Shown here: piece after piece, positions 34,142 through 42,042 of the stretch | Layout of the letters: every line of letters starts with the position of its first letter | How positions within the stretch are numbered: position 1 is the stretch's first letter | DNA from: a virus | Reading direction: 5' to 3' (one strand) | IMG/VR virus record: IMGVR_UViG_3300025000_000177 | Location: 1 to 44,829 of that record | Length of the DNA stretch: 44,829 bases | Position numbers and translations under genes: made by a program | The notes under the pieces: generated by a model | What the model saw: the letters and a program-made list of their open reading frames with translations, nothing else | What the model was told of the DNA's origin: nothing | Databases searched by the model: none

Positions 34142-35689
34142 CTAATCATCTAATCCATATTTAATTCGAGATATATCTTTTTCTAATTTACTTTTAATTC
34201 TCATTAATTGATATTTCTTTTCTTTTTGATTATCATTTCTAGAATCCTCTATTTTAGCATCAACAATTTTTAATTCATCTTCCAAATCATTAAGGATTCT
34301 CTTTCTTGCTTTAATTTCAACATGAGTATTAAGTGCTACAGATGTTAATAACCCTATGGCAGCCAAAGCAGGTGAAACAGCCCAAACTAAACCTACAGCA
34401 ATACCATATTTAATTATTTTTATTAAAGTAAATTGAGAACCACCCTCAATAATTCTATTACGTCTTTCATTCGCTTCCATTTTTTTATATTTATCAATTG
34501 TATCATTAAAAGCATCCACAACATGATTAACAGATTTTTTAATATTATTACCACCCGAACTTATACTATTAGCTGTAGAACGTACTGCATGAGCAATCTT
34601 TCTTCCAGCCTTATCCATAACACCTTCTTGTAAACAATTAACTTCCTTTAATGATTGTAATCTTCTTATGTTTCTAATTAATACATTGAAGTTTTCTAAC
34701 TCAATTTGCATATCTTCAGTTCCTTCATCTTCTTCTTCATCTAATACTAAAGTATCAATAAATTGAGTTAAAATAGTAGTTATTAAATCATTTTCATCAT
34801 TTATAGTTGTTATTGAATTTTCCGTAATATTTATTTCATTATTTTTAGAGTCATCCAATTTAGTATATGCTAATTCTAGTTGTTCAATATATTTATCAAT
34901 AACTTTTTTCTTCTTTATATCATTTTCTTTAGATAATTTTAATCGTGATATTTCTTTTTTTATACAATATTTATACGACTCAATATATTTAGTATCTATT
35001 TTTTTTTCTATAATTGTATTTACTATTAATAAAGGTACTGATAAAACTAAAATAAGGAGTGTTCCTGCTATAATACCACTCATAGCTAAAACAAGAACAG
35101 TATTTTTAGCTAAAATTAAAGGGAAATTCTTTCCTGTTACTAAAATAGAATTTTTTTCTATATTATGAATAAGAACTTGATAATTAGACATAAGCTCAGG
35201 TTCATAATTTATATCTAATATAATTTCATCCATTATATCAGTAATATTATTTTCTAATACTGGTTGTAAATAATTAATATGAATATCATATATCATAGAT
35301 TCTTTTAAGTATTTAAAACTATTTTTATATTTAATTTCAGATTCAATAAATCCCATACATTCATTTAATAATTGAAGATGCTTTTTATCACCATAATTAT
35401 TGTTTTTACATTTACTAATATAATCTTTTAATTTAGTTTGTTGTGATTGTAATTGTTCTAATGATAAATCAAAAGATTTTAAAATCATATTATATAATTT
35501 ATACCCTTCTCTTAATTCTGAAAATATATACTGAGAATTTTCAAAAATAATATCAATAGGCTGGGAACGTACAAATTGTAAGAAATTAATTGAATTAACA
35601 ACCGAATAATTTTCTTTTAAATAATCAAATTCTTTTTTTATACCATTGACTTTAACATTAGATAAAACTTTATCTATGTTTATATTCAT
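34142..35689 (-). CDS. Membrane-associated virion-block protein (515 aa)
   Basis: ATG 35689 has AAGAGGGGTG upstream. Two hydrophobic regions are clear: residues about 195-225 (VLVLAMSGIIAGTLLILVLSVPLLIVNTI) and about 438-462 (YGIAVGLVWAVSPALAAIGLLTSVAL). Between them are charged helices and an acidic tract (LDEEEDEGTED). The pair GVMDKAGRKIAHAVRST after residue 350 would fit a maturation cleavage region of the prohead protease, but no cleavage rule is known here. It may be an inner-virion protein that acts on the membrane during DNA entry. Own late-type promoter. Family not recognised. Confidence 0.72.
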   Translation of the reverse strand: MNINIDKVLSNVKVNGIKKEFDYLKENYSVVNSINFLQFVRSQPIDIIFENSQYIFSELREGYKLYNMILKSFDLSLEQLQSQQTKLKDYISKCKNNNYGDKKHLQLLNECMGFIESEIKYKNSFKYLKESMIYDIHINYLQPVLENNITDIMDEIILDINYEPELMSNYQVLIHNIEKNSILVTGKNFPLILAKNTVLVLAMSGIIAGTLLILVLSVPLLIVNTIIEKKIDTKYIESYKYCIKKEISRLKLSKENDIKKKKVIDKYIEQLELAYTKLDDSKNNEINITENSITTINDENDLITTILTQFIDTLVLDEEEDEGTEDMQIELENFNVLIRNIRRLQSLKEVNCLQEGVMDKAGRKIAHAVRSTANSISSGGNNIKKSVNHVVDAFNDTIDKYKKMEANERRNRIIEGGSQFTLIKIIKYGIAVGLVWAVSPALAAIGLLTSVALNTHVEIKARKRILNDLEDELKIVDAKIEDSRNDNQKEKKYQLMRIKSKLEKDISRIKYGLDD

Positions 35690-35715
35690 AAAATCACCCC
35701 TCTTATAATTTCCAT

Positions 35716-35727
35716 TAATTATTTGTT
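35716..35727 (-). promoter_or_regulatory. Late-type promoter element AACA-N6-TA
   Basis: AACAAATAATTA on the minus strand ends 26 bases before ATG 35689. It forms a divergent pair with 35776-35787. Confidence 0.65.
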
Positions 35728-35775
35728 TATGTTACAAATAAAGACTTTATTTATAAGAAATATATGAACAACCAA

Positions 35776-35787
35776 AACAATAATTTA
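35776..35787 (+). promoter_or_regulatory. Late-type promoter element AACA-N6-TA (prohead protease)
   Basis: AACAATAATTTA ends 36 bases before TTG 35824. Because it lies downstream of ATG 35764, it also argues that the protease starts at 35824. Confidence 0.6.
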
Positions 35788-35823
35788 AAAAATACTTATA
35801 AAAATTATAAGGAGTTGATACAA

Positions 35824-36654
35824 TTGCAAAAACAAGAAGTCGTAGCTTATCTTATAAGAGAATCTGTTTCAAATCCAGTTAAACCAATTAATTTAAAAAA
35901 AATTAATACAGATAATTTGTTTTATTTACAATTTGATACAGTATTACAAGAGTTTAATATAAGAAATAGAAATGAAAGATTATATGTTGATAAACCGATG
36001 ATGGAATCATTAGCTGCACCACATATTAATGAGTTAATATCAAAACAATCATGGTGTGGTGAAGCTGGACACCCAACATCCGATGACCCCAAACGTATAT
36101 TAACTATTGATCCTAAATTAATATCTCATAAAATATTAACGTTTAATCTATCTGGCAATTTATTAAAAGGAACTATTCAAACGCTAGATAATGATCATTT
36201 TGGTAAAGATATGACTAAATCTGTTTTACAAGGGATGGAGGCAGCTTTTAGTCTAAGGGCATTAGCTAAAGTTGTTAAAACTGCTACAGGAGGTTTAATT
36301 AATAGTAGAGGTCATATTGTTACATATGATTGGGTTATTTTACCTAGTCATGATAAAGCTTATAGAGATGACTCAGTTCCAATTAAAAAGATTATTAAAA
36401 ATATTGAACTTAGTGGTAATAGTATTCAAGAAAGTGTATTAACTACAGTCCAAGAATCTCAAATTGCTGATTTTATTAAAACTGAATCAAAAAATATTAA
36501 ATTAGTTTCAAATATTTATGAAGTTGTAACTGAAAGTATGCAAGTGACATCTGATTTTAAAAATGTAATTTTAAAAGAAAATGGTTCAACTTTTATTGTT
36601 AAAATTGAAGATAAAATAAAAAGAGACATTACTCATTATATGTCTAGAATATAA
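35824..36654 (+). CDS. Prohead maturation protease (T4 gp21 / phiKZ-type)
   Basis: Serine protease that trims capsid and core proteins during head maturation. TTG 35824 has AAGGAG 9 bases upstream; ATG 35764 has no ribosome binding site and lies before the promoter element. The 276-aa product has the family layout: the NRNERLYV segment common to prohead proteases, SWCGEAGHPTSDDPKR with the catalytic His, then LISHKILTFNLSGNLLKGTIQTL, and MEAAFSLRALAKV with the catalytic Ser. The C-terminal 80 residues are probably the self-cleaved tail. The gene diverges from the 515-aa gene and leads a two-gene unit. Confidence 0.87.
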   Translation: MQKQEVVAYLIRESVSNPVKPINLKKINTDNLFYLQFDTVLQEFNIRNRNERLYVDKPMMESLAAPHINELISKQSWCGEAGHPTSDDPKRILTIDPKLISHKILTFNLSGNLLKGTIQTLDNDHFGKDMTKSVLQGMEAAFSLRALAKVVKTATGGLINSRGHIVTYDWVILPSHDKAYRDDSVPIKKIIKNIELSGNSIQESVLTTVQESQIADFIKTESKNIKLVSNIYEVVTESMQVTSDFKNVILKENGSTFIVKIEDKIKRDITHYMSRI

Positions 36655-36675
36655 AAAAATAAGTGGTGATAAAAA

Positions 36676-37401
36676 ATGATGAATGTTAGCGAACTATTAA
36701 CTTCTATAAAAATGGATTTAGGAATATATGGATTATCTCTTCCTTTTGAGAAACCGGATGACACATTATTTGATGTTATTAAATTAAAAACTTTAACTAC
36801 TTATAGTGTATTCTTTCCATATACATTAAAAATGCAGTTAGATATAAGGAGTTTAACATGTTTAAATTCGAATTATAGTGAATCATCTTATTTATTGCCT
36901 GATGCTTTTGGTGATAAAAAGATTATAATGATAAAGAATGTTAATCCTAAAAATAAATCTTTTTCTAATGGTTATACATCTCCAATATTTGATGGTGAAA
37001 TATCAACATATCAATCACTAATGATGGGTCAAGCTAGTGCTGATTTAATGTCAGTAGCATCACCCCCTATGACTTTTAAATTTAGAGAACCTAATATATT
37101 AGTATTATATAACTATGCAACAATGTTTGGTGAAATTGATGTTGAGGTTGGTTTAGCACATACACCAAATTTAGCTACAATACCATCAACACAATGGGAA
37201 AGTTTTTATGACTTAGCATTAATTGATATTAAAAGATTCTTATATAATACTTTAAAACACTATAATGAAATTCAAACAGCATACGGTACAATTGTACTAA
37301 AAATAGATGATTGGTCTAACGCTGAAAGTGATAGAAAAGAAATGATTGAGAAATATAGGGATTTATATCATTTGGAACTTTCTCCCATATTTATAATTTG
37401 A
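36676..37401 (+). CDS. Virion protein, possible neck/connector component (241 aa)
   Basis: Follows the protease by 21 bases with GTGGTG before tandem ATGs, and ends at a bidirectional terminator, so it is co-transcribed with the protease. It is a mixed alpha/beta globular protein: strand-rich LTTYSVFFPYTLKMQLDI, a conserved-looking MMGQASADLMSVASPPMTFKFREPNILVLY, and a helical end WESFYDLALIDIKRFLYNTLKHYNEI. Location with head genes and size suggest a neck or head-completion protein. I cannot identify the family with certainty. Confidence 0.68.
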   Translation: MMNVSELLTSIKMDLGIYGLSLPFEKPDDTLFDVIKLKTLTTYSVFFPYTLKMQLDIRSLTCLNSNYSESSYLLPDAFGDKKIIMIKNVNPKNKSFSNGYTSPIFDGEISTYQSLMMGQASADLMSVASPPMTFKFREPNILVLYNYATMFGEIDVEVGLAHTPNLATIPSTQWESFYDLALIDIKRFLYNTLKHYNEIQTAYGTIVLKIDDWSNAESDRKEMIEKYRDLYHLELSPIFII

Positions 37402-37409
37402 CAAAAAAA

Positions 37410-37445
37410 ATAAGTACAGTGATTTTTTCACTGTACTTATTTTAT
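37410..37445. terminator. Bidirectional terminator
   Basis: Perfect stem AATAAGTACAGTGA / TCACTGTACTTATT with T5 loop, between converging genes. Confidence 0.9.
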
Positions 37446-37447
37446 TA

Positions 37448-37714
37448 TTAAACAAATTTATACCCATGTAGTTGTAATAAATTTCTAACAAGATTTATTC
37501 TATTCACACATCCTCTGAATATTATTTTAAATAGTACTTCTTTTGGTTCCTTTACAGTAACAGTCATTTCTTTTCCTTCAATTACTGTAATATTAAGAAT
37601 TCTATTAATACTAGTTAAAGCTGACCATTCCTCTGAATTAATTTTAGTTAATGATAATGAGTTAATATATTCATTATCATTTAAATTTTTCTTTGTTTCT
37701 ATTATTGCTTTCAT
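37448..37714 (-). CDS. Hypothetical protein (88 aa)
   Basis: ATG 37714 is preceded by TTGGAGGTG. A small, beta-rich protein (NRILNITVIEGKEMTVTVKEPKEVLFKIIFRG) followed by a helix (RINLVRNLLQLHGYKFV). No domain recognised. Both a TATATATTAT element (46 bases upstream) and an AACA-N6-TT sequence (56 bases upstream) lie further away than usual. Confidence 0.68.
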   Translation of the reverse strand: MKAIIETKKNLNDNEYINSLSLTKINSEEWSALTSINRILNITVIEGKEMTVTVKEPKEVLFKIIFRGCVNRINLVRNLLQLHGYKFV

Positions 37715-37760
37715 TTGTTCACACCTCCAATATTATTAAATTTTTTTCATATATGTAATT

Positions 37761-37770
37761 ATAATATATA
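37761..37770 (-). promoter_or_regulatory. Early-type promoter element TATATATTAT, unusual spacing
   Basis: On the minus strand, ending 46 bases before ATG 37714, behind the terminator at 37796. Confidence 0.4.
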
Positions 37771-37795
37771 AAATAATATGTTAAAAATACTAAAA

Positions 37796-37836
37796 AAATA
37801 AATAGGTATAGAGATTTATTCTCTATACCTATTTTA
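37796..37836 (-). terminator. Rho-independent terminator
   Basis: Stem AATAGGTATAGAGA / TCTCTATACCTATT with T-rich flanks on the minus strand, ending the 37890-38474 gene. Confidence 0.88.
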
Positions 37837-37889
37837 TTAAATTACATCCCATTCTTTATAAACCCCTTTTTTATTTATCATATAAATAT

Positions 37890-38474
37890 TTATAATATGT
37901 CGTCCTCTTTAAGTTTTATAAATAACCCCAAATAATTTTCATAATATAAATCACCACACTCATAATAGTGTATAAAACCTAGTGTATTAACATTATCTAA
38001 TATTTCTATTTCATCAATTTCTCTATTAAAATAGCATACTTTGTTATTTAATAATACAGCCTTATAACTAACACTGTTAACTCCAAACTTAAATATACCT
38101 AGAAGTTCTTTTTCTGAAAATTCAATAATTTCAAGAACAGTATTAAATACTTCAATGGCATATTCGATACTATTAAAATACATAATGCCATTATTTTCAT
38201 TTTCAAGATTTATAATTGGTATTAAACCATTAGTAAGATATTTTTCTCCCCATAAGTAAAAATATTTACCATTTTCAGCTTTACCAACAAATCTATGCTC
38301 TGCATGATCAATAAGATCAATATAACTAACATGGTGTTTAATAATCTCAACAATTTTTTGTTTATCTGATAAAATGTGTACAAATTCAGGACACATTTTA
38401 GGTGAACATTTTTCTCCAAATTTACATTCGCCTGACTGTGGTATTATACCACAGGTTACAAGAAATTGTTTCAT
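37890..38474 (-). CDS. Hypothetical protein with N-terminal Cys cluster (194 aa)
   Basis: ATG 38474 has GGGGAGG 9 bases upstream; the ATG 18 bases earlier overlaps that site. The N-terminus has four Cys in CGIIPQSGECKFGEKCSPKMC, a possible zinc or iron-sulfur site, while the rest looks like a compact alpha/beta fold with no known motif. It lies between two terminators and so is a single-gene unit or is read through from the gene at 38581-40206. Confidence 0.7.
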   Translation of the reverse strand: MKQFLVTCGIIPQSGECKFGEKCSPKMCPEFVHILSDKQKIVEIIKHHVSYIDLIDHAEHRFVGKAENGKYFYLWGEKYLTNGLIPIINLENENNGIMYFNSIEYAIEVFNTVLEIIEFSEKELLGIFKFGVNSVSYKAVLLNNKVCYFNREIDEIEILDNVNTLGFIHYYECGDLYYENYLGLFIKLKEDDIL

Positions 38475-38510
38475 AAATAAAAACCTCCCCATTTATTTTA
38501 TTTACCAATT

Positions 38511-38549
38511 ATTATTTCATAAGAATTTAACTTATTCTTATGAAATAAT
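38511..38549 (-). terminator. Rho-independent terminator
   Basis: Stem TTATTTCATAAGAAT / ATTCTTATGAAATAA with a 7-base loop, ending the 541-codon gene. Confidence 0.82.
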
Positions 38550-38580
38550 AATGAATGTGTTAATTTATCTCAGATTTATA

Positions 38581-40206
38581 TTAATCCCATCTGTCCAGTT
38601 TATACACTAACACTTCTCCTGTATTTGTAGTTACACGAAACATGGTGTCCCATTTTGTATCATACTCTAAAATAATACCACTTGCAGAAGATTCTTCATA
38701 ACCTTCTATATTTGTATCCTTGGAATACGCTTCAATTGTTGAACGTATTTCACGCAATTCAGATTTTAATATTTCAGGAAATAAACAATTCCCAATATTT
38801 TTATAATTAGTATCTTTTGCTCCTTCTAAAATAAACATTATACCCTTACCATGATGTAAAGATTCACTGTACCACATAGAAGGTTGAAAACAAATTGCAC
38901 TTACCTTACAATATCCTAGTGAAAGCCCCCACATGCTGTATGGTGAACCACCACGATAAATATACCATGAGAAAGGATTACGTTTTTCTTCATTATCCCA
39001 TTGTATAATAGGTGGTGCATCTTCATGAGATGCTGTAAGAATAGATGAAAAATTGTGTAATCCATGCTTAACAAAATATTCAATTTTTTCAGCAAATGGA
39101 ATAACTGTTTTTAAAAACTTTTCCCAAGTCATTGTAATTCCAGGTATATCCATCTTTGGTAGTTGTTCATTTATATTTTTAGTTATAAGATGTGAAAACA
39201 CACCTGTATTCTTTATCTGTTCTTTCTTCTCTTTTGGTACCCATATTTTTTCAAGTTCATCTAATCTTGCGAATCTACGTATAAAAGACTTCTGGTTTCC
39301 TAGTTTTTCTATAATCTTTTCAGCTTGTATAACATTTCCTTCTGTTGGTGCTACTTGTGGACGCTGATATTGTAATGAGTCCATTTTGTCTGCAAATCTA
39401 CGACTAATAGACTCAAAAGATAACCCATCCACAATATCATCAAGTAAAGTTCCAATCATCGAACTTTTAATATGACAATATCCTGAAGGTGCTGTAGCAA
39501 CAGCTAACCACAAAATGTTATCTTGATTATAAGTGTTTTTAGTATTAGAACACCTAGTGTATAAATCTTTTAACCATTCAGCAACACCTAGACATTTTTC
39601 AAATCGTACTAACGACTCTGTTCTTAAAAGCGTTAAAGCTTGATCAATAATTTTAACAGGATATTCTGATATTCCAGAACTTAATATTCTGAAATCTTCC
39701 CGCTTTTCTGCTATCATTTGATTAGCAGTTTTTAATCTAGGTTGATATACTATTTCAGATGGTAAATTAACTGACATATGGTGCCATTCTCCTGTAACTG
39801 GATGACCCAGAGTCATAAGTTCTGATAAAAAGACACCCCTTACTCTTGACTTTAGAACAATGTCTCTCATAGCTTTAACTGATTTACTAAAGAACTCTGG
39901 AACTTCACCATTCCACAATACTGATTCAATTTTACCATCAAAAGAAATTGTTACTAATCCACCATAATTATTAACAAAATGTCTACAAGCATCACATCTA
40001 TAATGTTGACGAGCTTCATCCGGTAAGTTGTTTAAAAAAGCATCGAATAACTTTTTTTCAGGATATGTTGTAAATAGTGGTATACCACTACCAACCATTA
40101 AACGAAAGTTATTTTTAATTGATTTAAGAAAATCTGGATAATAATCATTTTCACAATCATATTTTGTTCCAACTTCACAACAAGTAGTTAATTGTACGTT
40201 ATTCAT
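38581..40206 (-). CDS. Conserved phage protein of unknown function (541 aa)
   Basis: ATG 40206 has AAGGGGG upstream, and an early-type element ends 37 bases before it. A CDACRHF zinc-type pair (near residue 71) is followed by NNYGGLVTIS, then a long helical middle and a beta-rich end with RNPFSWYIYRGGSPYSMWGL and KGIMFILEGAKDT. I have seen similar proteins as hypothetical entries in unrelated phages, so it may be a widely exchanged gene, but I know no function. Its composition is visibly less AT-rich than neighbouring small genes, consistent with transfer. It has no membrane span. Confidence 0.75.
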   Translation of the reverse strand: MNNVQLTTCCEVGTKYDCENDYYPDFLKSIKNNFRLMVGSGIPLFTTYPEKKLFDAFLNNLPDEARQHYRCDACRHFVNNYGGLVTISFDGKIESVLWNGEVPEFFSKSVKAMRDIVLKSRVRGVFLSELMTLGHPVTGEWHHMSVNLPSEIVYQPRLKTANQMIAEKREDFRILSSGISEYPVKIIDQALTLLRTESLVRFEKCLGVAEWLKDLYTRCSNTKNTYNQDNILWLAVATAPSGYCHIKSSMIGTLLDDIVDGLSFESISRRFADKMDSLQYQRPQVAPTEGNVIQAEKIIEKLGNQKSFIRRFARLDELEKIWVPKEKKEQIKNTGVFSHLITKNINEQLPKMDIPGITMTWEKFLKTVIPFAEKIEYFVKHGLHNFSSILTASHEDAPPIIQWDNEEKRNPFSWYIYRGGSPYSMWGLSLGYCKVSAICFQPSMWYSESLHHGKGIMFILEGAKDTNYKNIGNCLFPEILKSELREIRSTIEAYSKDTNIEGYEESSASGIILEYDTKWDTMFRVTTNTGEVLVYKLDRWD

Positions 40207-40243
40207 CTCTAAAATCCCCCTTAATTATTTTTTATTCTATTAA

Positions 40244-40253
40244 ATAATATATA
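40244..40253 (-). promoter_or_regulatory. Early-type promoter element TATATATTAT
   Basis: On the minus strand, ending 37 bases before ATG 40206. The stretch from the element through TTAATAGAATAAAAAA is shared with the promoter at 41021. Confidence 0.62.
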
Positions 40254-40265
40254 TTTATTATTTAT

Positions 40266-40296
40266 ATAAAAAAATAAACCCATATAAGGTTTAATT
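40266..40296 (-). terminator. Weak hairpin terminator of the PP2C gene
   Basis: On the minus strand AAATTAAACC / GGTTTATTT with T7 behind it, overlapping the stop codon. Confidence 0.6.
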
Positions 40297-40986
40297 TAAA
40301 ATTGAATTACAGCGATAGCACAATCATCATGCTGTCTGTCTCTTACAAAATTGAGTAGTTGATTCATATAATCATCATTAAAATTATCATATAAAGCTTT
40401 AGCGATTTCTTTAGTTTTATAGTCTATAAAAGAAACCGAAGCCCCATCAGTAGATAAAATTATCTTATTTATAATATCGTTATTGTCACCGATTATTACT
40501 CTTAAATCTTGTTGTGCTGAAGATGATAAAATGCTAGTAGTTACATTAGCAAAGTCTTGATTTGTTTCTTCAAAAACAGCCGTTGTATTATCTTTAAATA
40601 TGATTATAGCAGGTGAATCCCCAACCATAAAGATTACATGTTTATTACCTTTTATTAAAACAAAAGATAATGTACATCCTAAATCTTTATATTCAGATAT
40701 ACCTAATTTATTGGCATGTTTTTTAAACTGTCTTTTTATAAAGTTTAAAAAACTAATACCTGTTTCATTAGGTTTTTCAACCCAATCATCAAATTTTAAA
40801 GCGGCTCTCTCCACAAGCACTAATAGCTAAATCTGCTCCAAGATCTGAATATTTTCTTGAACCGACACCATCAGCAACAGCTATAAAGTTAACATCACCA
40901 ATAATACCATTTTTAGCTCTATCTTGACACAATAGACCTAATTCTAGATGTTGTTTACCAACCAAATAATCAGAAAAAGAATACAT
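40296..40986 (-). pseudogene. PP2C-type Ser/Thr phosphatase, coding frame interrupted by a +1 shift
   Basis: Two overlapping frames encode successive parts of one phosphatase. From ATG 40986 (AGGGGG upstream) come QDRAKNG, and FIAVADGVGSRKYSDLGADLAI with the metal-binding DG motif, ending in ISACGESRFKI and a stop at 40789. The next frame supplies ERAALKFDDWVEK, then IFMVGDSPAIIIF, IILSTDGAS and QHDDCAIAVIQF with the last metal-binding Asp pair. Skipping one G in TGTGGAGAGAGCC near 40805-40812 joins them as ISACERAALKFDDW. The second frame has no ribosome binding site of its own. Either a recent one-base insertion, a sequencing error or programmed +1 shifting. Confidence 0.75.
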
Positions 40987-41020
40987 CATATTACCCCCTA
41001 ATATTTTTTTATTCTATTAA

Positions 41021-41030
41021 ATAATATATA
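41021..41030 (-). promoter_or_regulatory. Early-type promoter element TATATATTAT
   Basis: On the minus strand, ending 34 bases before ATG 40986, 23 bases after the displaced helicase tail. Confidence 0.62.
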
Positions 41031-41053
41031 TTTATTTATCTAAATTATACACA

Positions 41054-41176
41054 TTATTCTATATACTTTAATTGAACTAATTTAACACATTTCTGTTTAA
41101 ATATTTTCAATCTAGATTTATACATATTATAAACTTTATTAAACCCAATATCAACTAATTCAATATAAAAAGTATA
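41054..41176 (-). pseudogene. Displaced 3' end of the helicase gene
   Basis: Read on the minus strand this gives YTFYIELVDIGFNKVYNM, then YKSRLKIFKQKCVKLVQ and LKYIE with a stop. The true helicase end at 42043 reads YGFYIELVDIGFNKVLSL, YKNRLKVFKNKCVKLIQ, LRYDK. About three quarters of residues agree over 40 codons, and the reading frame is undisturbed. The HNH gene lies between the two copies. Confidence 0.88.
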
Positions 41177-41212
41177 TTATTTCATATTAAATATTTAATT
41201 TATTATTTTTTA

Positions 41213-41965
41213 TTAAAGTATTATTAATTTATTATAATATTTAGAAAACTCACCATAATATTTAATTTCTGCATTTATTCTTGCAATTATAGCTTCTTTT
41301 TTAGTATCAAAACCACCTAAATGAATATCTTTTCCTCCCACAGTAATTTTTGAATAGAATCTATTATCTCTATTATATACTCCAGTGAATCCATATTTAT
41401 TATCTTTCCTTATTATACTATTTATTCTATTTTGTGCACTATTAGCAATCCTTAAATTATATTTCCTATTATTAGCTCTATTTCTATCTTTATGATCTAT
41501 TATTATACCTTTACCATTTTCAATTCCTAATATTAAATGATGTAAAGATATTTTTTTAGAGTTTAAATTTTCTTTTTTAACTTGTGTTATAATATATCCT
41601 TTATTATTTTCTTGCCATGTAAAATTTTTTATTAAATTAAAATTTTCTAAATCTACATAAAATTCTTTATTAGTATTGGATGTATAACCAATGATATAAT
41701 TATCATTAAATTCATATTTATTTAGCTTCCTTTTTCGTCCTTCTTTTCGTTTACATCCACAACTTGTAATCGAACCCTCATTTAAAGAGCGTCCTATAAT
41801 AGATTTTATAGTACCACAATCACATAAACAAATATATTTTTTATGTTTCTTCAATTTATTACTTTTATCTTCACTTAATACTAATAATCTATCGAATCTT
41901 TTACCAACTAAATTTTTTTGTTCTTTTGATAATTTAATTTTAATAACGAATTTTTCTTTATACAT
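41213..41965 (-). CDS. Free-standing HNH endonuclease with AP2-like C-terminus
   Basis: 250 aa. The N-terminal 55 residues contain a zinc-type segment YICLCDCGTIKSI... TSCGCKRK seen in many phage HNH proteins. The HNH core (about 130-190) reads KISLHHLILGIENGKG, IIDHKDRNRANNRKYNLR and NSAQNRIN. The C-terminus GFTGVYNRDNRFYSKITVGGKDIHLGGFDTKKEAIIA is a typical AP2/ERF-type DNA-binding domain. It is inserted between the present helicase 3' end and a displaced older 3' end, so it probably cuts the helicase gene or a neighbour in competing phages. The ribosome binding site before ATG 41965 is weak (AAAAGGGTAATG). Confidence 0.9.
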   Translation of the reverse strand: MYKEKFVIKIKLSKEQKNLVGKRFDRLLVLSEDKSNKLKKHKKYICLCDCGTIKSIIGRSLNEGSITSCGCKRKEGRKRKLNKYEFNDNYIIGYTSNTNKEFYVDLENFNLIKNFTWQENNKGYIITQVKKENLNSKKISLHHLILGIENGKGIIIDHKDRNRANNRKYNLRIANSAQNRINSIIRKDNKYGFTGVYNRDNRFYSKITVGGKDIHLGGFDTKKEAIIARINAEIKYYGEFSKYYNKLIIL

Positions 41966-42042
41966 TTCATTACCCTTTTCAATGAATAAATTTTATATTT
42001 AATCATTTATACTATTTATAAAAATAAAAAGATAGTACTATA

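Noticed and set aside
35690-35763. T4-type late promoter TATAAATA in the divergent region
   Set aside because: TATAAATA occurs on the minus strand here, but it is not repeated before other late genes, whereas AACA-N6-TA is.
35764-35823. ATG 35764 as the prohead protease start
   Set aside because: It has no ribosome binding site and lies upstream of the putative promoter. TTG 35824 has AAGGAG at 9 bases.
38550-38561. AACA-N6-TT before the 194-aa gene as a late promoter
   Set aside because: It is about 75 bases from the start with a terminator in between. Such matches are expected by chance in this composition.
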